The notes beneath the pieces were generated by a model that worked only from the letters and a program-made list of their open reading frames with translations, had not been told where the DNA came from and searched no databases. DNA of 64,000 nt from Physcia stellaris. Its lineage: Eukaryota > Ascomycota > Lecanoromycetes > Caliciales > Physciaceae. The stretch covers positions 310,001-374,000 of the forward strand of contig JABSSW010000009.1 in NCBI GenBank assembly GCA_018902385.1, given 5' to 3'. Made by a program: the position numbers and the translations under genes. Below are positions 34,935 through 45,207 of the stretch, piece after piece; within the stretch, counting starts at the first letter, position 1; each line of letters begins with the position of its first letter.

Positions 34935-36104
34935 TCAGATAACCTGCGTCTCCACGGTCCCAATCGGCCTCTCTACGAGATCCAACACCCCATTCACCAC
35001 ACTTTCCCTCGCCCCCTCAGTCGCCACCTTTGCCCCAGCCAGATACCCCATCCACACCCACCTCGCGATCCTCTCGTCCCGCACGCCACCTAGATACAAC
35101 ATCTGGCTCCCCTTCTCCGGCGCCGCTCCCGCCTCAACCTTCCCTCCCCTCTCCGCCCAAACACTCAAACCCCCCTCCCCTCCCCGTCCAAGCAACAGCA
35201 CCCTCCCCGTCCCCACCTGACTCGCCCCACCCAAAACGCTTTTGAGCCCCTGCACCGCCTCCCTAAACCCGACATCAGTCCTCTCATCACAGCCCTCACG
35301 GCCCGCGCCCGCATTAACCATCCTCACAAACCCATCGCGCATATGCCCCATATTCGTATCCCTAACCGGCGTGATCCTCATCGCGCTCCGAATCCCCCCT
35401 TGCCTCAGCACCTGCGCCCAAATCTCCTGACTCCCCTCCGCATCCAGCAGCCGCGCTTTCAGATCCGCCTTCTCGGACGAGACGAGCGTGGATGCGGTCT
35501 CGGTGCTGGCGACGGCGTGGATCATCCGCTCTTGCAGCGCCGCGAGGTCGCTTTTCGCAACGTACAGCCCCACGACGTACACTTGGATGCGCAGGAAACT
35601 GACTTTGCGCACGCCCTGCCCGAGCAGGATGTATTCCTCGGTTTCGGCCGCGGCGCCCAGACCGGCGGGGAGGGAGGCGCTGCTGGTTGCGTTTGAGGGA
35701 GCGGGGGTGGAGGGGAGGTAGATTTTGCGCGGGAAGAAGGGGACTTTGGAGGTTCCGGTTGGGATTTGCTCGATTGGGTGGTCTTCGTTGTCGGTTGTTG
35801 GGCCGTGGATGCCTGGTGCGCCGGGGACCGGGGTCGAGGTTGGAGGGGCGTCGTTGTGCTCTGGGATTGTGGGGCGGAGGGTGTAGGCGGCGGCACTGAT
35901 TGTGAGGAGGGTCAGGAGGGTGGATTGCCACGGGAGCTTCCGGGGGGTTGGTGGAGGATGGGGGGAAGTTGAGATGGAGCGGATTGAGGAGGGGCGTTGG
36001 GCTGGAAGGTGGGGATGGAGCTGAGAGCGGAGGAGAGTTGGCGGTAAAAGGGGCGATTTGAAGTGCCGTGAGAGGCGTGCTGGGCTGGGTATTATTCGTG
36101 GCAT
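34935..36104 (-). CDS. Aim18/Aim46-like mitochondrial protein, chalcone-isomerase fold
   Basis: A single exon of 389 residues from the ATG at 36104. The N-terminus is rich in Arg, Ser and Pro with few acids (MPRIIPSPARLSRHFKSP), as expected for a mitochondrial presequence, followed by a short hydrophobic span (about residues 61-76). The C-terminal two thirds hold the chalcone-isomerase-like domain: VRKVSFLRIQVYVVGLYVA and the later SAMRITPVRDTNMGHMRDGF segment. Fungal Aim18 and Aim46 are found in the mitochondrial inner membrane; they have the fold but no known isomerase activity. The gene is GC-rich, and the antisense strand shows long meaningless ORFs. It is the last host gene before the AT-rich block. 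Confidence 0.88.
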   Translation of the reverse strand: MPRIIPSPARLSRHFKSPLLPPTLLRSQLHPHLPAQRPSSIRSISTSPHPPPTPRKLPWQSTLLTLLTISAAAYTLRPTIPEHNDAPPTSTPVPGAPGIHGPTTDNEDHPIEQIPTGTSKVPFFPRKIYLPSTPAPSNATSSASLPAGLGAAAETEEYILLGQGVRKVSFLRIQVYVVGLYVAKSDLAALQERMIHAVASTETASTLVSSEKADLKARLLDAEGSQEIWAQVLRQGGIRSAMRITPVRDTNMGHMRDGFVRMVNAGAGREGCDERTDVGFREAVQGLKSVLGGASQVGTGRVLLLGRGGEGGLSVWAERGGKVEAGAAPEKGSQMLYLGGVRDERIARWVWMGYLAGAKVATEGARESVVNGVLDLVERPIGTVETQVI

Positions 36105-36451
36105 TGTTGGAGCTGTAGAGCAGTATTTTGAGACCGTCCACCAAATATGTGACGTCGGGAGCTGCTCCCGATCACGTTATATATGAGCGGAAGTTATTCC
36201 GCGTCGGATCAGGCTCGGATCAGGCCCGTTTGGATGTCTCGCTTTCGGTAATTTACAATGTCTGTATGAAGAAACCTATGGCATGAAAGATCTGACATTT
36301 CCGTCAGTCTGTCCAATCCCCTCCGCATCCAATTAGTGAAATTTAGCGTGTTTTCACGCGATTTTTTTTGTCTCATTTTAATCATCATTACTTCATCAAA
36401 TTTACGTGTATATGTGTATAATTCAATGAAAAAATTCGATAATATATAAAC
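36105..36451. other. Boundary between gene-bearing DNA and the AT-rich block
   Basis: The Aim18-like gene is followed by about 260 bp of ordinary composition, including a short hairpin (CGGGAGCTGCTCCCG). From about 36360 the sequence shifts sharply: CpC, CpT, ApG and GpG become rare. The young LTR element begins 90 bp later, with its target duplication TAAAC at 36447-36451. Confidence 0.65.
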
Positions 36452-36659
36452 TATTGAAAGAATCATGGGTGACTACCATTCTATTGCTCTGAATCTCGTT
36501 GTTCTTGTAACATACATGCAGATGGAGCACAAAAAAGTGTGCGGGTGCCAAGGCACTAGTCCCAACAAGGACGCACTAGTCCTTCTTTCGTCAGGTTATA
36601 TCAACTGGATCGTGACTGCAACACCTGCACAGCACATTTGCGGAGGCTGTATTTCAACA
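36452..36659 (-). repeat. LTR, left copy of the young Copia-type element
   Basis: 208 bp, from TATTGAAAG to TTTCAACA. The two ends are inverted relative to each other with one mismatch (TA instead of TG at the outer left). It contains CACTAGTCC twice. Confidence 0.88.
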
Positions 36660-37960
36660 CTCCCCCACAGCAACCGCTTGTGCCTCCTGCCCTGTATCCT
36701 AACGAGCCCAGCCTAGCCTGGAGCTTCCGTGCAAGCTCCCCCAGCGATGCGTGTCCTGGAGCTCCCCCAGAGCGAGGTGGCTCCCCCAGCGTTGTGGCTC
36801 CCCCAGCGATGCGTTGCCTGGAGCTTCCGAGCAAGCTCCCCCGATGACGTAGATCCTGTAGGGCTAGGCCATACACCGATGCGAAGGCTGCAGAAACGAA
36901 CGAATCGAGGTCCTATTGGCTTCAGTATGACGTAAGGCCGAATTGTAAGGCGTGCGACCGAGCGACTGAAGGCGTTCTGGGTTTCTCCACGAGGTAAGGC
37001 ATCGATGTGGGATCTGGTACCTAGGATTGGCTAGAAGGTACACCATGGAGCAAGTACCCTATGCCTGAGTTCTGCGATGGCGAACGAGAATGCAGGTCAC
37101 ACCATGTAGCATCATTGTGGATCTCAGGGTTCTCAGGTACTTCTTGCGGCATCAATGGCCCGATACCTATGCGATTTGGCTGTAGGAAGTCCATAAGGTA
37201 TGCCGACGAGATGCGCAAAGCTGGAGACGGTCGAGAAATCGATATGGAAGGCATGCACCGATGCAAAGAGTGCAGATTCGAGCTTTTCTGACCTGACTAA
37301 GACCTGCCAGAGAATCAGGTCGATTAGTATGCGAAAAGGTCAGATATCTCCAGCACTATTTGTCCTTCTTGATCGAGTTCTTGTTTCCTTCTTGACCGAG
37401 TTCCTGCTCTGCAAGGCCGAGGTGTAATGACTGCATAGTATGCTCCCCCGAAGCGGTACTATCTGGCATCGAGCCCTTGCTGTAACGGATCAATACGCTC
37501 CCCGAAGCGGTATTGATATGACTCCTTGTCATACGAGACTGTATAGTACGCTCCCCGAAGCGGTACTATCTGAACGTGAGCATCTTGGCTAGTACACTCC
37601 CCGAAGTTGTACTGCCTAGTAGGTTGCTCCTCCTTCATTCTAACAACTGTACGTACAGTACGCTCCCCTCGGAGCTGTACTGTCACTCTCTCCCCCTCGT
37701 ATTTATCGGGCGACTAAGCCTCAAGGGTAGTAGGGAAAGAGGCGAGATTAGTCGTGTTAGATCAAGACGAAGCCACAAAGGTAAGTCCCTACACATTAGT
37801 GAAACAAACAAACAAAGCATACAACAACTTTTAAAAGCTCCCCCAGGCCGATCAACGGTTAACAGGGGGTGGGCGGGCAAAACAAACAAACAAACAACAT
37901 GCTCTAACTCCCCCAAAGTAGTGACTCCCCCGAGGAGGGGTCAATACTCCCCCAAAGTAG
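36660..37960 (-). repeat. Dispersed array of purine-tract-like GGGGGAG motifs
   Basis: About sixteen copies of CTCCCC or CTCCCCC (GGGGAG on the element's strand) occur between the left LTR and the long ORF. Five sit in a short cluster at about 36.73-36.84 kb (GCTCCCCCAGCG type) and five at about 37.44-37.69 kb (GCTCCCCGAAGCGGTACT type, each a short imperfect palindrome). The copy touching the LTR is the presumed polypurine tract. The others are further copies of, or resemble, this motif. Confidence 0.65.
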
Positions 37961-38930
37961 GGCGGAGGGGAGCGAAACGCGAATAACGCATCCCCATGGG
38001 TATCCCATTGTTCCCAACTCTTGAGGCATTTGGCATGGCCCAACCGGTAGGCCGATAGGTGGCGGAACGCCCTTGGCAATGCCTGCAAACAGGAGGAGAG
38101 CGAGAGAATGCCGAGAGAGAGGGGCGCATCGAAGAAGAAAATCGGGAGGTCCGCGAAGGTGATATGCGGGCCGACTGTTTGACCGATGCATGCACTGCTG
38201 GAAATGCTTCGAATTTGGCCGTTTTGGAAGCAGGTGAGGCCACCGCATGGAAGTATGACGTAATGCGGCTTTGTATGGGGCCACATTTGCTGGCGGGACT
38301 GCATTTGCCGAAGCTGCGAGGAGACAACGGCTTGTTCTGACTTGGCTGCAGGCCAAATGGACTCGGCTTCCCAGCGAACATGCGGAACAGGTCGTCCACA
38401 GTGAGATAGGGCCTCGATGGTGTAGGTGCTCGAGGCGGAGTAGGCGGTGGAGTAAGCGGGCAAGCAATACTTGCATTCTCCAACGGTTTGCACACCGATT
38501 TGGGTGTCGCAATCGGGAGACGAGAGGGCTTCGGTGCAACGACTGGCCGTGAGGCAATTTCTGCCCAAGATATCGGTTTCCTTGGTGTTGCAACCGACAA
38601 GGATTCTGGTGGAGTAGGTGATACGCTCTCTGAACGCTCGGGTACAATTTCTGGTGTAGGCATCGAGAGAGGTAAGAGTTTCGGTGACGTGGGCGGTGAG
38701 GAGGTTACCGATCGAGGCGGCGTAGGAGGTTTCGATTCGGAAGGAGGTGAAACAATTGACCGCGAGCTGACTTGAGCAGGCTTCGGCTTCTTTGCATGAC
38801 GAGTACGGATATGCTCGTGAAGCTTGGTGTTGCTGTCGAATTTGGCCGTCTTGCAACGCCTGCAGGTATATCCTTCAGTCCGTTTCACTGCTATGCAGGC
38901 CTCCTCCTTTTGCTTTGTCAACTGCTTCAT
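37941..38930 (-). CDS. Zinc-finger protein carried by the young LTR element
   Basis: 329 residues from an in-frame ATG at 38930. The start is Lys-rich (MKQLTKQKEEAC); a C2H2-type finger follows at about residues 20-45 (YTCRRCKTAKFDSNTKLHEH with a later His). A long Ser/Pro/Thr-rich region comes next, with KPISWAEIASRP and YLTVDDLFRMFAGK, then a Cys pair (CRHCQ). I recall multi-copy fungal proteins with a similar finger and a DDLFRMF motif associated with Copia elements; this link is memory. It has no Gag, protease or polymerase motif. A role in the element's life cycle, for example nucleic-acid binding, is inference. Confidence 0.6.
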   Translation of the reverse strand: MKQLTKQKEEACIAVKRTEGYTCRRCKTAKFDSNTKLHEHIRTRHAKKPKPAQVSSRSIVSPPSESKPPTPPRSVTSSPPTSPKLLPLSMPTPEIVPERSESVSPTPPESLSVATPRKPISWAEIASRPVVAPKPSRLPIATPKSVCKPLENASIACPLTPPPTPPRAPTPSRPYLTVDDLFRMFAGKPSPFGLQPSQNKPLSPRSFGKCSPASKCGPIQSRITSYFHAVASPASKTAKFEAFPAVHASVKQSARISPSRTSRFSSSMRPSLSAFSRSPPVCRHCQGRSATYRPTGWAMPNASRVGNNGIPMGMRYSRFAPLRPTLGEY

Positions 38931-39581
38931 TTTTTTCTTGAGTTTGTTCTTGATTTTCAATTCATGCTTTCGTAAATGATAATTCTCTTGTGTTCTTTTC
39001 GCTTGAATGAATCAACTGCATCTCGAAACATTAGTCAAGCTTGAATTCGTATGCTCGTGATACAGCGATCGAGAATTTTGCGTTCTCGAATCATTCGCGT
39101 CGAGGCAGGTGCATAGAAGAGGTGACCAGGGAAGAAAAGCAGGTGCGGATTCGGAGGTAGAGGATGCACTCTCTGGGTGCTTGCATACGATTTCTGATGC
39201 ACGATTCGAGAGAGGCGAGTGCGTTGTAGATGATGGAGTCGTCATTCTGACTGAGTGATAGGATTCGCGTAGATATTTCGACATCGTAAGGTATTCGCGA
39301 AGGGGTCTCGGTAGATAGGCGAATTCGCGAAGGATTCGTAAGGTGGTTCGGTAGGTAGGTGTTACTGCTGAAGTAACTGAGGGTGTACTGGATGTACTGT
39401 GTACCAAGGTACTGAATGCTGCCAATGCAACTGAGTCAATTCGGGTCTGACAAGACTGGATACTCCACTGAGTTGGTTACTGCGTGTGTACACTTCTGTA
39501 CTGCCTGCGGCTAGGTACTACTGCTTCGTGTGCTCCGACATGCTGCTGTAGCTGGTACTAGATGTAGTAGCGAAAGCTGCT

Positions 39582-39599
39582 AACCCGGTTCTCATAACC
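39582..39599 (-). other. Primer-binding region of the young Copia-type element
   Basis: On the plus strand CCCGGTTCTCATAACC abuts the right LTR; CTCATAACC is the anticodon arm sequence of initiator tRNA-Met. Copia-type elements are known to prime from an internal fragment of this tRNA. The Copia fossil at 53.8 kb has a related sequence in the same place. Confidence 0.65.
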
Positions 39600-39805
39600 T
39601 ATTGAAAGAATCATGGGTGACTACCATTCTATTGCTCTGAATCTCGTTGTTCTTGTAACATACATGCAGATGGAGCACAAAAGTGTGCGGGTGCCAAGGC
39701 ACTAGTCCCAACAAGGACGCACTAGTCCTTCTTTCGTCAGGTTATATCAACTGGATCGTGACTGCAACACCTGCACAGCACATTTGCGGAGGCTGTATTT
39801 CAACA
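39600..39805 (-). repeat. LTR, right copy of the young Copia-type element
   Basis: 206 bp; identical to the left copy except for two fewer A residues in one run. It is followed by the TAAAC target duplication at 39806-39810. Confidence 0.88.
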
Positions 39806-40054
39806 TAAACATTCAATAATTGAAATATGATTACATTCGAAATTCGTTTGAAATCATTAAATCATTTTCAAATGTTTCGAAACGTTTTCAAATTTTTTTA
39901 TTGATCAAAACATTCGTATAATCATTTTTTCGAATCATGATAATTTTGAAACATTCATGTGACACGCATAAATTCATTTTACATGTCATACAATAATCAA
40001 ACGTTTTACGATTCGAACGATGTTGTATATTGACATTTTTGAAAATGAATGTTT
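39806..40054. other. Mutated spacer between two LTR elements
   Basis: About 250 bp of CpC/CpT-free AT-rich DNA. It is the continuation of the host site interrupted by the young element (TAAAC at its start) and ends with the TGTTT target duplication of the next element (40050-40054). Confidence 0.7.
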
Positions 40055-40248
40055 TGTCAAAAGTCGTGTCTGACTAAAAGATAAACAGATAGCAAAACGA
40101 AAATATTTGATTTAAAAAGCAAATATGTACAAAAAGATCGAATGTCAAAAGTAGATTGTGAGCGTCAAGCCCTGATCGCGCTAGCTCCATATGGACTCTC
40201 GCTGATAAGATAAGGCCCCAACCGAGATCCTCAGGCATGCTCGTAACA
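40055..40248 (-). repeat. LTR, left copy of the 1982-bp element
   Basis: 194 bp. Compared with the right copy, about eight CpC/CpT-type transitions fall in its outer (left) 80 bp, while its inner half keeps GGCCCC and other C/G runs. Confidence 0.88.
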
Positions 40249-41402
40249 CTATCCCCCGTCTCCTCCAAGCTTCGTCCCGAAGCGAATAAACCACTCCTCC
40301 TACTCGGTCGGCGTTGCGAAGGGGTCCATTGGCTGTGGCCCAGGTACCAGCCTGGCCATGGTTGGAGCAGGAAGCCCCAAAGCAGGTGCGGCAGATGTGG
40401 AGAGGTAAATGCGAAAGCAGGAGATGTGCGAGAAGGAGAAAGGTAGATATATGCGGCGACGAGAATGAGAACCTTGTTGAGGACCTTGTTGAGGACCTTG
40501 TCGAATTGGTGCGGGAGATACCTGCAGATTAGTATGGTGAAACGGCCGATTTCTCAGGACGGAGCAGAAGCAGAAGCAGCAGGGCGGTATCGGTTCCGCG
40601 GGCGTATGCTGTTTCAAACTCCTCGGATTTGAACTTTTCGAGTCTTTATTAATCGGCGCGTCCTGATTGGCTGCAGATTCTGGGGCAGGACAGGGTGTTG
40701 GCGCATCGACGGCTGGCAGACGGCTGCGGAGAAGGCGGGCTGGATTGGCTGCGTGACAGGCCCACATTGACTGTTGTTCTCCACCTCTTCATGCCATTTG
40801 CTCCCGTATCGCTGCTGTGGTGTAATAGGTCCACCTCCATTGGGGGTATTGGCTGCGGAGGTGTAAAGAATCGAACAAAACAAGGCATGCGCTTTTCGTG
40901 TCATTGAAGCAGACTCACTAGCCATTGTAGCGGACTAACTGGGTGCCATTGAAGCGGGCAGAAACGCTAGGACTGGCGGAGCGGAGCGGAGCGTGACCCA
41001 AATTTTTTGTTTGGGGTTTTGGGTGATTGTTTGTTGGTTTGTTGGTTTGTTGGTTTGGTGGTGAGGTTGTTGTGTGTGGCTTCTATCCCCCTCTTCAACA
41101 AAGCGGTGTCCCAACGCTTAAACAAGGAGGTGGTTATTGTAGAGGCCATCTGGCGGGCTGACTGGCTCGGGGGTAGGAGGTCGTCTATTGACTGGCTGAC
41201 TGGCTCGAAAAGCAAGGAGGTCGGCTATTGACTAGGTGCCGAGGGCTCGAAGGAGGAAATCGACAATTGACTGCCGTTGTAGCAGGCTCACTGATTGACT
41301 GGCTTTCAGAACAAAAAAGGTCAACTCTTGATTGTCATTCTCGCAGACTCACGATGCGCATAGTGGAAGTGAGATGCAACCACCGCCTCCAAAGGGAGGA
41401 CT

Positions 41403-41620
41403 TCAGACTGGCGGTTTTCTTTTGACTCGCGTACCCCTACGAGTGGTCTGGCGGTTTTCTTTTGAACACTCGCGTACCCCTACGAGCGGTGAAGGCTTTG
41501 TTTCTACTCGCTCCCCCTACGAGCAACTGGCGGTTTTCTTTAACTACTCGCGTACCCCTACGAGCATATCTGGCGGTCTTATTTTGCTTACTCGCGTACC
41601 CCGACGAGCAACCCACTAAG
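41403..41620. repeat. Tandem hairpin array in the 1982-bp element
   Basis: About five units of 40-55 bp combine CTGGCGGTTTTCTTT with ACTCGCGTACCCCTACGAG. The second part is an imperfect palindrome (CTCG...CGAG around a C run). Unit length varies. Confidence 0.75.
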
Positions 41621-41842
41621 CAGGACGTTTGGCCGGGTGTCAGTTAGTCTCGCAGAACCCAGGGCGAGAGATCTGCTGTGCAAGAGACGATGAACCACCG
41701 TCACTGCGGATTGATGAGAAGGTTTCGTGCTGAAGATGAAACCGTCACGAATTGACAACGGCCTTGTTTCTTTTTACTCGTTGGCCGTCACGATAACGAG
41801 TGTGGAGTTTACATCGCCCGTCACGATGGAAATCAAATATAA

Positions 41843-42036
41843 TGTCAGGAGTCGTGCCTGGCTAAAAGATAAACAGAAAACAAAACGAGAATATTTGATC
41901 TAAAGAGCAAATATGTACAAGAAAATCGAATGTCAAAAATAGATTGTGAGCGTCAAATTTTGATCGCGCTAATTTCATATGAATTCTCGCTGATAAAATA
42001 AAATTTCAATCGAGATTTCCAGACATGCTCGTAACA
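41843..42036 (-). repeat. LTR, right copy of the 1982-bp element
   Basis: 194 bp. Compared with the left copy, about twenty transitions of CpC/CpT type fall in its outer (right) portion; its first 80 bp are nearly spared. The target duplication TGTTT follows at 42037-42041. Confidence 0.88.
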
Positions 42037-42041
42037 TGTTT

Positions 42042-42395
42042 GACGTTTTCGAAATTTGATGTGAAAATTGATCGAACAATCATTTCACACACAATAAATC
42101 GATTTGACACATTTTGACGATTGATGTATGATATTTGAATTTCGTAAAAGTTTATCAATCAATTTTTGAATAAATACACGTCGATTTCGATGATCAAAAT
42201 TCGTTTGTGATTGATGATGATTTCAAACGATATATGCATTCGTATTGATCGAATTCATCATGTATTCGATCATTCGTTTCGTTCATTTGAATTGTTTAAT
42301 TCGTGATATCGTTAATTTATTTCGAAATTGATTTGCACGATTCACATGATTCATATGAAAATTGTATTGCATTACAATAATGAATTGTTTGACGA
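42042..42395. other. Mutated AT-rich spacer before the Copia fossil
   Basis: About 350 bp of CpC/CpT-depleted DNA with no coding or repeat signal that I can assign. Confidence 0.5.
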
Positions 42396-42589
42396 TATTA
42401 AATGAATGTGAATGATTGTCATTGTATTGCATGCAATATTATCGAAATTGCGTACAGAAATAAATACAATTGATTGCGCAAATGTTTTTAATAATGATCG
42501 ATTTTGACACGTTTCGTTTAATCGATCAATCAGAAATTTGATTTTATTCGTGTTCATATTTCAATCTTTTGTCATCGTATTTTTCAACA
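42396..42589 (-). repeat. LTR of the minus-strand Copia fossil
   Basis: 194 bp, matched in inverted orientation by the two LTRs of the Copia copy at 53797-59682. Confidence 0.8.
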
Positions 42590-44897
42590 TTTTCATTCGA
42601 TGACAATCATGTTCATTGCATTCGTAAATGCGATTTTCATTAAATTTCAGTTTTTGCATTGATTGTGATTTTCATTGAATGTTAATTCGTGCAACGACGT
42701 AATTTTTATTGAATTTCAATTTTTACGTTCATTGATGAAAAAACATTGAATTTTTTTGATCAGAAAATCGAATTCGAACGATTTCGAAAAAATCATTTTG
42801 AATCATCATGCAATTCGAATTTGAACACGATCAACGAGTTTTTGTTTTCAATTATAATTTGTCAAATTCGTACAATCGAATCATTATCGTTTTAAAATGA
42901 AAAAAATAACGTAATTTTCATCAAATTCGAACTTTTTTAATTATTGACGAAAAAAACATTGACTTTTTTGATCAAAAAATTAAATTCGAACGATTTCAAA
43001 AAAAAATCATTTTGAATTATTATGCAATTCAGATTTGAACACGATTAACGAATTTTTGTTTTCGATCATGATTCGTCAAATGTGTACGATTGAATCATCA
43101 ACATTTTAATATGAAAAAAACAATTTTGATTATTGAAAAAATTTAATTGATTTTCGATTTTTTCAATTTCAATTGTTTCACGAATTTTTTGAATTTATTT
43201 TTTGACAATAATTTAATCAAATTATCGATTATCATGTTTGCATTTGAAACGTAATTCAATTGAATCAAATTTTTTTGATGCAAATTTTTGATGTTATGAT
43301 AAATCACATTAATGTGTTTTGATCGTTCGTGAATATGTGCGTTTTTGATCAACAAATTAACGATTTGATTATTTTTCAAAAATTGCATTGATAAACAAAT
43401 TTCATGTTTATCGTTTTGAATGATTGTTATTTGATTCAATTCGATTTCGAAATATTTGATAAAATTCAAATTTCGAAAAAATTGTGTTATTCATAATTTT
43501 TTTTAACGCATGTCGATAAAATCATATATTCGATTTCAATGATTGAAATAACGATCGATTTCTGTTTACGATTCATTCATGATATTGATTTTTCAACGAA
43601 CATGTAAACGTATTCGAAAATCGATTTTTTGTTCAATTTATCGATTGCGTAATCAAAATTCGAATAAATTTTGATTTTGAAATTTTCATTATTGTTCAAT
43701 TTCAAATCGTATACAAAATTTAAATCGATGATCGATCGAATATAACGAAACAAAATTTTTATTATTTTATCGTGATGTTTCGCAAAATCATTGAAATATT
43801 AATTTAATCGTTTTAATGCGAAAACGATATTTGAACGAATGTGTATAACAACATACATGAATTTTTCAATTTTGTGTTGATAATTTTTTGAATCAATTCG
43901 TTCGTCGTTCAATTCAATTGATTTGAATGAATCGTAATCGTTTATGAATAATTTCGTACGTTCGTGTTTATCGATATTCATATGCAATTCATTCAATATT
44001 TCGTTCAAATAATGAATTTGATTCAATCGAATAATTCGTTTTTTACGATCGCGAATGATTTTAATGTCAAAAATCTTTTTCATTTTTTTCAGATTTTTGA
44101 TTTTGAATATTTTTTTGAATTCATTTTTGAATCAATTGATTTGTTCGTTGAATTTGACGACAACAAAAATGTCATTCACGTAAAAAAATAATATGATTTT
44201 TCGTTTTTTATGACGAAACATGCAAAAATCAATCGAAATTTGTTCGAAATTCAATTTGTGCAATTTTTTTACGCAACGTTCGTGTCAATTTCTAATCGTT
44301 TGTTTCAATTCATAAAAATTTCGACGAATCAAAAATGTTTGTTCGAAAAATAAATTCACGTCGAATAACGATTTCATGTAAATTATTTTTTTTAAAAATG
44401 ATTTCGTGAAAACATTGTTGACGTTCATTTGATAACATTCGAAATTTTTCAACGCGACGATGACAAAAAACAAACGAAAAATATCGAATTTGACAATTGA
44501 AACAAAAATATTTGTATAATTTATTTCATATATTTGCGAAAAATTTTTGCAACGAATTTGATTTTCAATTTGTTCAACGTATCATTCACATGCATTTTGA
44601 TTTTGAACATTCATTTATTAATGACGATATTGACGTTTTTCGATAAAATAACGACGTTTCAAATTTCATTAATTATTAACGTCGTCAATTCGATTTGAAT
44701 AATTTCGAATCAAAATTTATTTCAAATGAAATTATTGACAATTTTTTGATAATTTTCGAACACAAATATGATTAATTTTTCAACGAATTGTCGATTTATT
44801 TTTTTTGTTGTTGCAAATAGAATTCATTTATCGTGTTCGCATGTATCAAAATTTTCGATTAAAAAATCATCATGACGCGTGCAATTTTGTTGCGATG

Positions 44898-45207
44898 TGT
44901 AAAAAATTTGAACATCAGAAATGTATAACAAAAAACGATATTATTTCTAAATTAATAATTGCAAAACTAATTATTTTTCACGAAATTTGTTATATACACG
45001 TTTTGTTTGATGCAACGTACACATCATTCAACGCTAATGCGCAAATATCGATGCGATAATCGTTGTTGCGTTGATTTTATTAATATGACGAAATTGTTTG
45101 TTTCATTGTATAATCGATTTGATGTTTCGAATTTGTTTAATTTGAAATTTCGACAATGAAAATTCGATTCGAACTTTTTGCAAATTTTGAACTTTGAATT
45201 TCTTACA
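44898..45207 (-). repeat. LTR, left copy of the Gypsy fossil
   Basis: 310 bp; pairs with 51092-51407. CGATG at 44893-44897 is the target duplication. Confidence 0.85.

Larger units (their letters stand above)
36452..39805 (-). mobile_element. Young non-autonomous Copia-type LTR element
   Basis: A 3354-bp element with LTRs at 36452-36659 and 39600-39805 that differ only by two bases in an A run, so insertion is very recent. A 5-bp target duplication, TAAAC, flanks it. Polarity is minus: the purine tract (GTGGGGGAG as read on that strand) touches the left LTR, and the primer-binding region beside the right LTR reads GGTTATGAG, complementary to the anticodon arm of initiator tRNA-Met, as in Copia. 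The interior is about 2.9 kb. It has one long ORF with a zinc finger, and I recognise no integrase or reverse transcriptase, so mobility would depend on another element. The element itself is not hit by the CpC/CpT mutation although both flanks are. It looks whole for its type. Confidence 0.85.
40055..42036 (-). mobile_element. Short non-autonomous LTR element (1982 bp)
   Basis: LTRs of 194 bp at each end (40055-40248 and 41843-42036), TGT...ACA ends, target duplication TGTTT on both sides. Polarity is probably minus, because a purine tract (GACGGGGGATAG as read on that strand) touches the left LTR. The 1.6-kb interior is of ordinary base composition, holds no recognisable retroelement protein, and includes a Gln/Pro-rich ORF (about 40300-40767) of unknown value and a tandem hairpin array. 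It is a TRIM/LARD-like non-autonomous fossil. The outer parts of both LTRs are mutated like the flanking DNA and the inner parts are mostly not. It is older than the neighbouring young element and predates at least one round of the mutation. Confidence 0.85.

Noticed and set aside
35362-36144. Long Pro/Arg-rich ORF (260 codons, minus) over the Aim18-like gene
   Set aside because: It is an alternative frame of a GC-rich gene; the Aim18-like frame has the family motifs.
36660-37960. CRISPR-like or regulatory repeat array
   Set aside because: Repeats are irregular in spacing, lie inside an LTR element in a fungus, and match its purine tract.
37852-38856. Second long frame (334 codons) over the zinc-finger ORF in the young LTR element
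   Set aside because: It has no motif and overlaps the zinc-finger frame, so it is probably a shadow.
40300-40767. Gln/Pro-rich 155-codon ORF in the 1982-bp LTR element
   Set aside because: Low complexity, repeats such as QQGPQQG, no retroelement motif; not called as a gene.
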